DNA from: Membranipora membranacea
Taxonomy: Eukaryota > Bryozoa > Gymnolaemata > Cheilostomatida > Membraniporidae
NCBI GenBank assembly: GCA_914767715.1
Contig: OU612074.1
Location: 3,487,501-3,551,500 of the forward strand
Direction: 5' to 3'
DNA length: 64,000 nt
The notes under the pieces were generated by a model. The model was not told where the DNA came from and searched no databases. It worked only from the letters and a program-made list of their open reading frames with translations. Each line of letters opens with the position of its first letter. The stretch's first letter is position 1. Shown here in pieces: positions 32,301 to 44,111 of this stretch. Position numbers and translations under genes: made by a program.

Positions 32301-33017
32301 TCAAGATAGGAAATCAAACTCATTCATCGGTTATTTGCATCTAGTAGATCTACCCATTTGTAAATGTGAGACAGTGAGTCTAGCGAAGTTGTTGCAGTTT
32401 CATTCATTAAAGTAAAGGCCAAATTGGTAGACTTATTCCATGCGCACACATGCACAGCAAAACAAAAATCTTGATTGAATGGATATCAAGAATACTTTAG
32501 ACCTACCCTCCTAAACCTTTGCTTTTGGGTGTTACTAGTTCAGTAGTTGTGTTCCATTCTCTGTCTATGACAACTGGGTTAATTAATGTTAATTAATGTT
32601 GTAATATATTGTTTTTTTCATACTCATAGTCATAGGCCAGGGCGTGGTGCCCATCAATCATCACCAACTTGTTCTCCCCAGTCGCTGTGACTGAGCGAGA
32701 CACTACCTGCCAAGTTAGTACTAGCTAGAAAGAAACAAGGAGTGAGTAACTAGCTAGTAGGAAGGTAGTAAGTAGAAGAAAGAAAGACAAGAGTAATGCA
32801 TCATCAGTCCAGTGACTGAGTAAGGATAATGCATACCTTTCTCTTCAATTAGTTTCTTTTTGGCCTTCTTTAGTTTAGATTTTGCTTTCTGCTGCTCAAA
32901 CTTAAGCTTCTGGTATAGTTCTTGTCTCCTCTTCTTATTCCTGATATTTGAGACATTCCTTGAAGTGTTGTCAATTTGAGACAGCTCCTTCTTTTCTGTG
33001 TGATCGTTTTCAGCCAT
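29321..33017 (-). CDS. RPF1: RPF1, Brix-domain 60S ribosome assembly factor, complete gene
   Basis: Six exons join in phase with GT/AG borders: 33017-32837, 31819-31731, 31290-31186, 30745-30530, 30084-29887 and 29482-29321, giving 316 aa. The N-terminus is a lysine-rich coiled-coil-like stretch ([20 protein letters not shown]). Exon 2 has the RPF1-type [14 protein letters not shown]. The Brix domain starts at [11 protein letters not shown] (near residue 111) and includes FTDLIVINED-like [39 protein letters not shown] and [16 protein letters not shown]. The protein ends [10 protein letters not shown], as in human RPF1. Family role: nucleolar assembly of the large ribosomal subunit and 27S pre-rRNA processing. 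It is slightly shorter than the human protein because the N-terminus is reduced. Partial copies lie in units 1 and 2. Confidence 0.93.
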
Positions 33018-34675
33018 GCTTGGGTCAGTGAACTAAGGCAATTAAAAATTGTGGGTCTCTACCTATAATCACCGATTTTATGAAGGATTTTGTGCTACTT
33101 TGAGAAAATGAACAGCTGCTCAAGCTAAGTTCTTTGTTTCAAGGAGGAAACAACTAATACAAAATAATAATAATAAATAAGATTACTTTTTTATAGCATC
33201 CCTGTGGACATGGTCTGCCAATATAGTGGGTGGGTTGGGGTGGGGGGGGGGGGAGGGAGGGAGATTAAAGGGATGGGTTCCTTCAATTAGAATGAACAAT
33301 GCTTTTTACATAAAAAACTAAGTTATCATCACTGCCATTACAAAATAAAGTACAGTTGTGAAATACCCTTTACCAGTGGTTCCTACATATCGTAGCAGCG
33401 GGTGGATTGTGTATACCCACAAATGAGTGTTGCAAAAGTAGAGAGCTGAGCCTAGCATACACGCGCCCCAGCATGCAATCACATGAATCCAACATGCATT
33501 CAGACAAGCACACTTTGCCTGCCATTGTACTCCTTTGTTTACCAAACAAAAGGCCTTTTGTTACACAACTCTCATAGGTGCATTGGGGCATGTCTCCCTG
33601 ACATCGGCCCCCAGGGCCTATCCAACATACTACAGCATAGGTGTACTTTATTTTGTAATGGCACTAAAAATCGTGTCGGTGTGGGCGCTAGCTTGGTGTG
33701 AGAAAATGCTGATCCCACTCTACCTGGTTCCATGATTTAGTTAATGGTTGTTTTATGTCAAAAATAGAAGAACCACAGTAACAGTGAGAAAATAGTGAAT
33801 GCACAGCTGATGTGTTTTGCCTTGACTGGCGGCTAATGAAGAGCTGGGAGACCAGTTTTTGGAAGTTAGACTAAAAGCCAATATACTGTTTTGGGGAGGA
33901 TCTTTTTATTTTCTGAAACATCTATATCGTCCGAGCACAAGTTTTGATTACAGACAAAATTGTGAATATAAAACTTCACACCGATTGAAATTCTTCTCTC
34001 CTGACCTCATAAATAAATAGAACCTCTATGATGATAGCCACGGAATACTACCTTGATATCCACTAGGCTACCTTGGATTAAGATGCATTACAAAAATAAT
34101 GCTGTTCTGAAACGGCACTAAAAACCGTCGGTGGCCACAGGTGTCGTAAGACAAGTTGCAGGTGCTGTATGTCTTACAGCATTTAAGGCCTATACAGCAT
34201 TGTTGTTGGTGCTGTACGGGCCACATGAGTGATGTAAGACATTCCCCATACAGAACCCCCCACACGTCTCAGAGCGCCTCAGTGACGGATTGAACTAAGT
34301 ACCTAAAATATGTCTTAGCATAAAACATGGGCTGCAACAACAAACCCTCTATTGTGACTTTTCAATAAAACTGGCTACTGTCCAGTTCCTCAGTCCGGAC
34401 AGGATTCAATTGCTAATGAGCCTAAAGTTGAAGCATTGGTGATGCGAAGTCAGGGTATTGATCAACCATATCCAAACATAACTGATGAAACTAGATGTTT
34501 AGTAGAACCAAGGACTAAAAGAGGACCCCCCTGTTACTCCTTGGTAAAGTTAAGTGGTGACATCATCATTCTCCCTATCAACTTTTAGTATTACCACTTG
34601 GCACATCAAACTGAACTTATATTTAGTTAGACGTATGTTGTTATCAATCGTTTTAAATTTAGCATTAATGCATCA
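33018..34675. other. Intergenic region between RPF1 and the macro-domain ART gene
   Basis: No coding gene is supported. It holds a G-rich tract (about 33233-33263) and a 331-bp inverted-repeat element (33333-33663). A related GGCACTAAAAACCGT motif appears again near 34112. The short open frames on both strands show no domain signal. Confidence 0.4.
33333..33663. mobile_element. 331-bp MITE-like element with 22-bp perfect terminal inverted repeats
   Basis: Positions 33333-33354 and 33642-33663 are perfect reverse complements (TGCCATTACAAAATAAAG is the outer part). No recognisable coding sequence lies between them. No clear target duplication was seen; flanks are CAC and CTA. Confidence 0.65.
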
Positions 34676-34681
34676 TTTATT
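34676..34681 (-). terminator. Poly(A) signal AATAAA for the macro-domain ART gene
   Basis: AATAAA on the minus strand about 190 bases after the stop at 34872. Confidence 0.45.
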
Positions 34682-34871
34682 GTTTTAGATTTTTATGCAA
34701 AGAATAATCACCCATACCATACGGCAGCATACGTGCCAAATAAATCATTTTGATATAAAATTTCTAATATACGAATTAAAAAATAATGAAAGAATAAATA
34801 TGACAAATACGAATGGCACTCTCCCACGTGAAGCATTTTCCCATTTCCCATTTTAAATGATCCTTCTAACC

Positions 34872-37800
34872 TTAGGCAACAGTGTACTCAATGATGTTCA
34901 GTGGCAAAATTTGATCTGGATCAAAAATGACAAATATGGTGGGAACATTTTGGCGATTAACAGCACTTTGATATCCAGGTTGAGGTTGTCTCATCCCTCT
35001 AGATCCCAGGCATGACCGTCCTGTGATGACTTTACAGAGAAGCATGGTATGGGTGTTGCTAGGGCCAGGCACTGCATAAGTATGAGAGAAATCTGCGACT
35101 CTGGCAAAGTAAGCTCCCAACCCATAAGCAGCCCCTTGAAAAGTACAAATAATGAATAAAATGATGACCAACATCAAGACCAACTTTTCAATCCGCCAGA
35201 GAGTTTCTGGTCTTCTGTCCATTGTTAATGCTGCATACTTCTATCCTGGGACAAGCTCAGTAATCAAAATATCCTGCACCTAAATTTTTGGGAAATTGTC
35301 CCACTATATGTCATCGGCAGACAATAAGTTATCCGCATTTATTCATCGAGATCCTATACTACCAGATTGACAATTTCCTTAAATTACAATATTTGAATAT
35401 GTGATGGGCTATCTCAGATTTAAGTTTTTATTTGACTCTTCTCTACTCAGTATGAGTTGTTGGGGTTTCTAATCGCTAAATTTTCATTACCATTTTTCTT
35501 ACAGGCAAGAGCAATGTAAGATTAAATTAGCTATACAGGCCCTGAAAATCTTTATTATTGTCTCACCACACACAGATCCAGCCTTGCCAATGTTGAATCT
35601 CTCCTTAACAATGGCGTTAGCACTTTGTCCGTGTGTTCCATGCCAAAGATGTCTTTCAGCATCCCCTGAGTAACTTCTGGCCACTTGGGCAAGCTTTGCT
35701 GTGTATTGGGTATAGTGTGGACTGGCCGGTATGGGTAATACCTTGAAATTTAGAAGAAGGTAACATGAACAATCAAACTAACCAAATATCCTCTTTTTTT
35801 AAAATTTTTGATTCTAACGAAATTTCCATGAGTTGCTAAAATGTATATGATTGAAAATACTATATTATGGCTGTGCTGTGGTATCGATAACTAAAATTTA
35901 CCTTCACTGAAGTGATCCTTCTGTCCGTGCCCATTGACTCTCTGAATGCCCTCTCCACATCACTGAAGTCAGTCACGGTTCTTATCATCTCGCGGTATCC
36001 ATTACCCATAGGAGTGTAGGATCTCAGCGTGGACAGTGAATCTCTTAGAAGCTTTAAATTATTAAAAGCATATACAACTTATACAAGTATGTTTAGAGTG
36101 AATATATTGAACAGGGTTTCTATAAAAAGTACAAAAAGTGAAATTTTGAGGTTTTATTAGCACATCAGCACTAAGTATTAAATCTGATTTGCATGATATC
36201 TTAAAAAAAGATACTGTTCAATCTTATTCCAGCTACTATTTATGCTGTGGAGTGTAGGGTATGCTGACTTTTGACAGTAACATTTGAGAAATTTAGGCGT
36301 GGAGTCTTCATTTTGTACATGGGTGGATGCGAGTGTCACCATTTTTATCACCTTTTCTGTCTTGCTGTCTTGATCCCAGACAACAATGTAGACAGTCTTC
36401 AGTGGGCTGTCTTTTTCTCTGAATAGTGAGCAGGCATCAATAAGAGCTTTCATCAAGGGGAGGATATTTTAAAACTCCAGTTCCGATAAACGGAAAAGCT
36501 ATTGAGCGTAGCGAGATGTCATGTGTTATATTCATGGCTCTCTCCAATAATGATCTGATGATCTATAAAACGAAAAATAAAAACACAGAATGGTGAATTT
36601 ACTGCACACCGCAATAAGAGAAGCTTGTTGCATATGATATAGGGTTTAGTACTTTTCTTTAGAATTCGACAAACATTGTGTTAATATTCAAACAAAATCA
36701 TCTGAAAATATTCTCAATATCGAGCTGTGATCGCAAAATGGTGGGTTTATTACAGTGATGGCTAGCATTATGAACACTGAAAAGCGATACTGATGAAATG
36801 GGAGGGCACTGCCACTAGTGAATAGCACGTTATCAAATTAGCGCCATCACCCCATCTCTTTTCGGGATGATGAGATGGCGCAATTGGGTTAGCTTGCTTG
36901 TTATTCACTGCAAGCCGATTAGAGTTGCAGGGGTCGTGGGTTTGAATCCCAAAGGCGGAGCTTTCAAGTTCGATTGCTCCAGCACCTTTGGATGTATATC
37001 TTCCTGAAAAGTAGTATTATTACAAACACATTTTCAATTGTTGGTATCCGAGTTTTAGCCCTGAACTAAGATTACAGCCTTCGTGGAGCAATGGTAATTG
37101 GCATGTTGAATCTGAATTATAACTTCAACCTTTTTACAAATTTCAACAGTGAGTACATGACAAAAGCGTCATGAAGAAATATTTAATCAAATGACTTTTT
37201 TAATACAATACCTCCATTTCTCACGCACATCTCCTCTTACTAGTTAGGCAACTGCATAGTTAGCTATGTTATACAAATTTTGAAGCCAAAATGACAACTG
37301 GAGACTGCTAACTTATAATTATAAGTGACAAAAGGAAAGGTAATTTTACCTGGTAAGTGTTTGAGCCGTTCCAACTGCTCGGTAGACAGAAATGTATCAC
37401 CTGTGCAGGGGTCCCTTCACCTCTATTCATATCATAGGATGGAGTGGATTGGACAACACCAGTACCCCAGCATTTTCTGTTTGAACTGGCCAAGTCATCC
37501 ACCAAATCTTGTCCACATCTCTGAGCAAATTGCGGTGCCAATGAGCCACCAGTTGAGCTACTCAATACATCTTCTGTAGGGCTTGCTTTCGCTTTCACAG
37601 AGTTAGCAATAACATCAACCTTCACGCAAAATATGTTGATGTTTTAATCACCAAATTGATTAATGATGAAAGTAATAGCTGAATGAATAGGAAAGTTATG
37701 CTGCCAAACACAATTTCTTGATATAATTAATAGTGAGATTGATAACAACACTCACACAGACACTAGGGGCTCTTTGTACGTCAAAAAAGATAATGGCTGA

Positions 37801-38139
37801 TTGCTGGCAGATTATAAGAAGAAGAAGAGCATGTGAGTGTTATCAGGATCCTACACCACGACTGGCTGTCTTTGGGGCATTTTGTTATTCTGTTGCAATT
37901 GGTCAGCTGTTTTGTTTCTGAAGATAATGTTCTACTGGTCGTCTTTTTTCCCCAATAAAGGTTTTTTTAGCTATAGCTATATCAAATGTAAAATACATAT
38001 TACTCGCTTTCAAATTGAAGATATTTCCTTGGACTAGAAGATGCATGGTGCCTCCATTGCTGAATGTCTTTGAGAAAACTGAAAGAATAGAATCACTTAC
38101 ATTGGTTTTGACAACCAGTATATCAAGTAAGACTTGCCC
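34872..38139 (-). CDS. Macro-domain mono-ADP-ribosyltransferase (PARP family), 5' end not found, frameshift in macro domain
   Basis: Exons found: 38139-38101, 37619-37350, 36562 to about 36348 (with frameshift), 36051-35902, 35741-35567 and 35134-34872 (stop). The macro domain runs from QVLLDILVVKTNVDVIANSV through GGSLAPQFAQRCG to SIAFPFIGTG and VYIVVWDQD. The catalytic domain has LWHGTHGQSANAI, then GLGAYFARVADFSHTY, and ends ILPLNIIEYTVA. The triad reads H-Y-I, with isoleucine where poly-ADP-ribosylating enzymes have glutamate, as in mono-ADP-ribosyltransferases. In the macro domain the frame breaks after VLKYPP at a CCCC run (about 36460); removing one C would reconnect it to MKALIDACSLF. 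It may be a recent lesion or a base-call error. No start codon or upstream domains were identified, so the N-terminus is open. Expected role: ADP-ribose binding and transfer in stress or nucleic-acid signalling. Confidence 0.78.
36877..36975 (+). mobile_element. tRNA-derived SINE fragment in an intron of the macro-domain ART gene
   Basis: A-box-like GATGGCGCAATTGGGTTAG (about 36871-36890) and B-box-like GTGGGTTTGAATCCC (about 36937) are spaced as in a tRNA promoter. The GTCGTGGGTTYGAATCCCA core is shared with the SINE at 2346. The intervening bases do not fold into a convincing anticodon stem, so it is not called as a tRNA gene. Confidence 0.45.
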
Positions 38140-41100
38140 CTACTATAACTGGTAGACTATTTGAAACTTCTTATCTAAGGGCATTCAGTTGCTGTAATAA
38201 AATTAGAGTTGGGCTGAAGTCACATTGCGTTGACACTGCTTGACACCTGTGGACAATTTTTCCGGCTACCTTTATTAAAGCTCTGATAACTAAACTTGGC
38301 AGCAACACAATATTACCAAACCCGTTACTTCTAAGGGCAACCGTAATAGTAACCAGTAACCAACAATCAACCAAAACAGTTATCCTATTTGTTGTAAAAC
38401 ACAATATATAACATGCTCTACTCGCTGTCAAGTTTAATCACTGAAGCATTCTGGCAACCGCGAGGATTATGGCTGCATTTTCCACTAAGAAAGGCCACCA
38501 TCAAAGACCATGTAAAACTGGGAACAAGGGGAATTTTTTACCAAGATTATTCCTCATAATTAATAATGAAATGTACAAAGCAACTTCCCCCTTCTTATCT
38601 ATGTCCTATATTTTCCCCATCAATTTCCATGGTCTGGAATTCGTATTTGCAGTTTTCAGTACAGTATTGTTCCACAACTGTGATTTTCCCTAGCAGGTTT
38701 TCTCGGTTTCTCCTAAAATAGATTTTCCCCCATTAGATAAGACGAGAACAATGTTGATACGAGGTTATTCTGTTTCATCTTATCAAACTGTGGATAAATG
38801 AGAAAGAAGGTGGTAACCACTGATAAACATTCCCAGATTTGGAAACATATCTGACCTTTCACAAGTACATGGCAATTTATGATTGGTTATAGGAATGAAT
38901 TTTTTTCCATTGACTGGTCATGCCAAGCAACAGCCATCTGCTGTTAAACGTTTATAGAGGCTGAGATTTGGATGGTTGTTACTGGGGCGACATTCAACAC
39001 GTCACATAGATTTTTTTTTATCAAAACTTATTGGGTGGACATCTCCAGGATGCAGTTGATATCAGTGAACTTGTGATGTTATTAACACACATAAACAATG
39101 ACTGTACACAAATGCTTCAAAATATATAAGCCACCGCCACCTGTATAAACACTCTGAAAGCTACAAGAACAATTCACAATATCTCAGTGAAAACTAACAG
39201 TTTCCAAAACAGCAAGTGATATGAAAGTTCACATAACCCCTTAGTCCCTACCATGGCAGTGAGATATTGAATTTGATCAATTGACCTTGCTGTTTCATTT
39301 TTGTTTCTATTGAATGTCTCATCTAGCTAGTCTGATATGTATAAAACCATATTCCCTAAAAGATATAGTTTTTTTAAGGCATCTGCTATTACATCCCAGT
39401 TGAAAAATCTAGTAGTAGCTATGTTGCTACAACATAGCGCAACAAGTGATACCACGTGGTATACTGATAGGCAAACAATACCTTTTATCAAGGGGATAGT
39501 GTCACAAGTAAAACACTTAGCTACCAAATATTTACCCCGATGTAGCAACGTGTTGACCCTGTGGTAGTCAAGGGATAAACCCATTGCGCCACCCCATAAG
39601 CTTATGATGTTTAACGGCCCAACATCAAAGTTATGTAGTACAACAACACACAGAACAATTTTGTAATTCTCTTTCAAATCGGTATCTCTGAAAATCATCT
39701 TCACCCTGTTTCCTGACTTTAAAAAGTTCCAGAATGTTTAATCCTGTCATGCATATTCCAATCAATGTCAGGATATATCTAAGGATGTTACCACAAGTCA
39801 GGGCTCCTGACATGTGTTTAGATTTTAAAAGAAGCCTGTTTGACCACTACATTGAAATCTGTGAATAAGGTTACCTTGGTTATTTCACCCCTACCAGTGG
39901 TCGAAATTTTTTCTCTTTGCGGGTACTCTACTCTCCGGGTCGAAAATTGCTTTGAAAACTTTTACGAATATCGATATCAAATTTAACAACGCAATTATGC
40001 AGAAGTATAGATATGTAACACAAGTAACAGTATGAGTGATAATTGATAATATGATTGATATCTGGTCAAAAAGAGATATTTTCACACAGTTTTTGCACAG
40101 AATCAAGTGGAAACTGTTTTCTAGCAGTTCCCTATTCATATTATTTTGTGTGTGCTCAGTTCCCACTCACTTTAAACAATGCTCTCAACTGAACGGAAAT
40201 AAATCTGGATATATTATGGTTGCTCACCACTTGTCATTGTGTAGTTTTATCACTCCACTTCTCTGTAAGCAGCTAACTCATTCGCTATTGAAACATGGAA
40301 TGAGTTAGGACCAATCTTGCTGCACTCTTTTCTTTGCATGAATATTGTGTCTTTTGCAATCTCTCGGGATTTTCCAAATCAAATCGCTACCATGGTTATT
40401 GCACATATCGAAACTTACAGTTTCAAAAATATTCTTGTACATGTCTGTAATCTGGCTATCATGAGGGTAAAGTATATTGTTTTACTGTTGTGACCTTGAT
40501 AACCGTTCCTGTTATCACCCTTCAATCCCACTGGCTCCATTTCCATGGTTATCAAATTGAATAGTCACTGGTACTGACTACTGATTTGAAGGAGTATTTC
40601 ATAGATAAGAGAACGACTTCAGTTGACTGTCAACTGATTTGCACCCTGGAGAAGCGGAGCAATTAATCATCAGCGGGCTGCCAGTAATTATTGCAGTCAG
40701 AACCTGTTGATGTCGTGGATCACCGACTAGCTAGTATATATATATATATATATATCATATATATTTATATGAATATATATATATATATTCATATATATGC
40801 TTACGTTTTTATTGCAAAAACCATCATCCGAAGATGTTCTCCCTGATGTGCCAGGAAACCAAAACAAAAAACCAATCAAAGTAAAATCAAGGGAATAAAA
40901 CGCAATTCAATGAAAAGTGGTAGATAAGGGGATTTAGGTTATTATGTCAGGCAGCCATAACAGGAAATGGGTCACCTCAGTCTTTCGTTATTTATAACTA
41001 GCTCATGCGCATTATCACAGTATCATCTGGTTATAAATTCAAGGAAGAAAATCATTCATGAAAGTGGAATTTGTTAAAGTGTTTGTAAAGGAACAGGGTT

Positions 41101-44100
41101 CTTGGTATCATTTTTGAGCTTGAAATGAGATTAAGACAACTATCACACATGCATTTGCATGAAAAATAAGTCTTCAGGGTTACTTGGTCTGGTAGGTTTG
41201 GGGGTTATAAGTTAACACTATTGAGTTGCCTACTCATGCACAGCCCAACTTGTCCAGGCGATTTGTAATGAGCCTATTATGGGGGAAATACAGTAATATT
41301 AGTGACTATTGTGGTCAGATAACAACATTTGCAAATACATGACAAAGTCACTCACAAGTCTGTCGATGACATAAAAGTTCAAATTTAATGAGTTGAGACC
41401 GCTAATCAAAACAACCTTCATTTCTGTTATGAGCCCAAGTTGAAGAAGAGATTAGAAGAACCACTGTACCAAAGATTATAAATACTGACTGTACATTACA
41501 ATCAATGACTATGACCCATTCCCTGTCCACAGCTTTTCAAGCGAGTGATTTTCATTTCATACCGCTGCGCTTGTTTGCTCTGTTTAAATAAGATTACACT
41601 GGAGCAATGGATTCTTCCTTGCTTATTTCAGATTTACCTAAAAATGGTCCATACAATGCTTTATGGTTAGTACCAAATCTTGCGATAATATCTAACACTA
41701 GCCCCCAAAATAAGATCCATACTGATGAAATAACTCAAAAACTCGACAAATTAATTTCCTATGTGACTGATGTGTGCTTTGACATAGGTTCTCATATGGC
41801 ATGCTGCACTCAGTCAGTAATATTGATAGTCCATGTTTAGATGTGCTGAGTATCTGTGATGCACAGATGGACAAGATCTGATGTAAAATAATATAGAAAG
41901 TTTCTCAAGGTATTCCACTGCTTACACGATTATCAATACTCCTCTCTTTAGGAGGCAGTCAAATTCATTTACATTTTTCATCACCCTGAAGTCCGAAATA
42001 ACTAGATGACAATTTTATTTACTTTAATTTACTTTGTGACTTGTAAATTCCAGTTTTTGATGTAAACAACAAAGTTTACCCGAGAAAATCTTGTGAGTCC
42101 AAACATCAGAATATTTGCAAAAATTGTTGTAAAGATTCTCAAAACTTCAAATCACTCAGTATTAATCATCGCATGCTTTGGATTTTAACATCATCCTAAT
42201 GCCTGAAATGTCGAGATTAAAAAACAAATTATTTTAGATTTTTGTGCAAATTAGAAAAACATCCAGTCTACATGTGTAAATTTTGTATCTTCCATTGAAA
42301 TTCTATTGAAAGCCACTAATCATAAAGCATAACGGCTGAAGACAGAGTTTGATTGGAATGTCATATCTTAGTATTTATAATCTTCAATACAATCCATGTA
42401 GCCACAATCTCATTTATTCATCAAATAAATATAAACAAAACCTTGAAATACTTTAGCCATGTATTGATCTGCCTTTATATTGCCAATTTCTATCTCGAGC
42501 AGTAACCATGGTTAACAGAAAATGTTGTATCTGTCAAAGCACTGTGGGTTATTTCAAGTGGCCGAAATCATACAGATTTAAACTTAGTGGTGTGACCAAT
42601 TAACTAAGTTCATTGGTGTGACTACCTCAGGGACATTTTCCCTATGATAATCACATGGACTCGACATCGATTTGCTACAATTGCCTCCTGAATGATATTC
42701 AATCTCACTCTCACTGGATCTGTTAATCTCCCTATAATTTTCACTCTCGCTGTCGGATGAGCTAGAGTTGTAATTTTTGCCGTGCTTGATTTCGATCGTT
42801 TCAATTATGAAATTTTATACACTATCCCATTTTACCAGCTAAGCCACATAACATGGGACAGATAAACTTTGCATTTTATTCACTCATTCATTCAATAGAT
42901 AAATTCTGTGTGGTTTAATATTGTACGCAGGGAATATCAAAACCACTGTGTCATAACAAAATGTCTTATTTACGAGATACTGTATATTCCCATTATAATC
43001 TAAGGTACTAAAAAGGTACTATTTTCTACAAGTGATCACAATTCCAAAGGAGAAAAATAGTACCTTTTTAGTACCTTCTCATCCCAACTTTGAGTGAAAA
43101 TAATTCTTAACTGGGCCACAGGCTGCTTTTGGACATAGCATAATGTTCTAAACTAGACTGAGAGCTCTAGAATGATACCAAAAGCCTGTTTCCTTTACAA
43201 TCACTTTAATGTTTTATGAAGGGAGCTGAAATGTTCGAATGAAATGTAGCATTTGTGATATAAAAGCATCTCAAGAGGAAGGGTGAGGTGATACCTCCTA
43301 GTGGATGCTAGAGTTAGTAGTTGTAGTGCTTTGGAATTGGTAGCTACACCAAGTTTCAGCTTTGTGAACGACCACTAGCATCTAATTCAGAGCAAAAGAA
43401 CACAAATAAAGTGTTGCTAATAATAGCATTTTATGGCCTCAGACCTTTTTTCCGTTGTTGGATATGTAAGGTTCATAGATTACATAAAAGTCATAACATA
43501 ACATATGCTGCAGCGCTAACCATGACCCGACCCCACTTGACATCACCTTACCTGATCTGACCTGACCTGACCCGATCTGGCCTAACTCAACCTCACTATG
43601 AACTACACTGACACTAGGGACAGTCATCAAGACACCATTCCTCTAGAATGGTGGTAAAATATTTCCCATATATATTTGCAGGGGCAAGTTTGCATGACCT
43701 GCAGTATGAGTTCATAAACGGATGAAAATTTTAAGGCTGCATTTTATTGCGGTTTATAGATGTTCTAAAACTTCACAAAGCAACCAATGCATTTGGAGCA
43801 AAACCCCCTTTCTTATACAGTAGATGGCTATGTAGCAAGAAATTGTTTCAAATGGTTTTAGACAAGTAATTAATTATCGATTGATTATCTTTTCTTAAAA
43901 TTCAAAACTGATGAAGAACACAAATCAATGGAGCCTAACTCATGATCATCATCATTGATCGTGCAGGAAACATCTTTATATTCCAATGATAGTTTCTTCC
44001 TCACTTTGATGATGATAAAGAGTAATAGTGGAAACATGCGATTATAATGTTTTAATGCTTTAAAAATACCCATCTAGCTATATTTTTTCAATCAATCCAA

Positions 44101-44111
44101 GTCAATCCAAT
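38140..44111. other. 6-kb region with no supported gene
   Basis: Short open frames on both strands lack recognisable domains and splice-consistent partners. Upstream exons of the ART gene may lie in its left part but I could not find them. Simple sequence includes alternating TA with a palindromic ATATGAATAT core at 40734-40800 and degenerate CCTGA repeats near 43545-43590. A small hairpin repeat lies at 43002-43077. Confidence 0.4.
43002..43077. repeat. 76-bp inverted repeat (hairpin)
   Basis: The left arm 43002-43026 (AAGGTACTAAAAAGGTACTA and onward) pairs with the right arm 43051-43077 with one or two mismatches around a loop of about 24 bases. Each arm holds an internal repeat of GGTACTA. 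It looks like a small foldback element, but no target duplication was identified. Confidence 0.7.

Noticed and set aside
39327-39704. 125-codon frame as an upstream exon of the ART gene
   Set aside because: No macro, RRM or WWE motif and no convincing acceptor/donor pair in phase.
40734-40800. AT-rich palindromic tract as a replication origin or cruciform element
   Set aside because: It is a TA microsatellite; nothing else supports function.
41607-41840. 77-codon plus-strand frame
   Set aside because: No recognisable domain, no splice context, and length expected by chance in AT-rich DNA.
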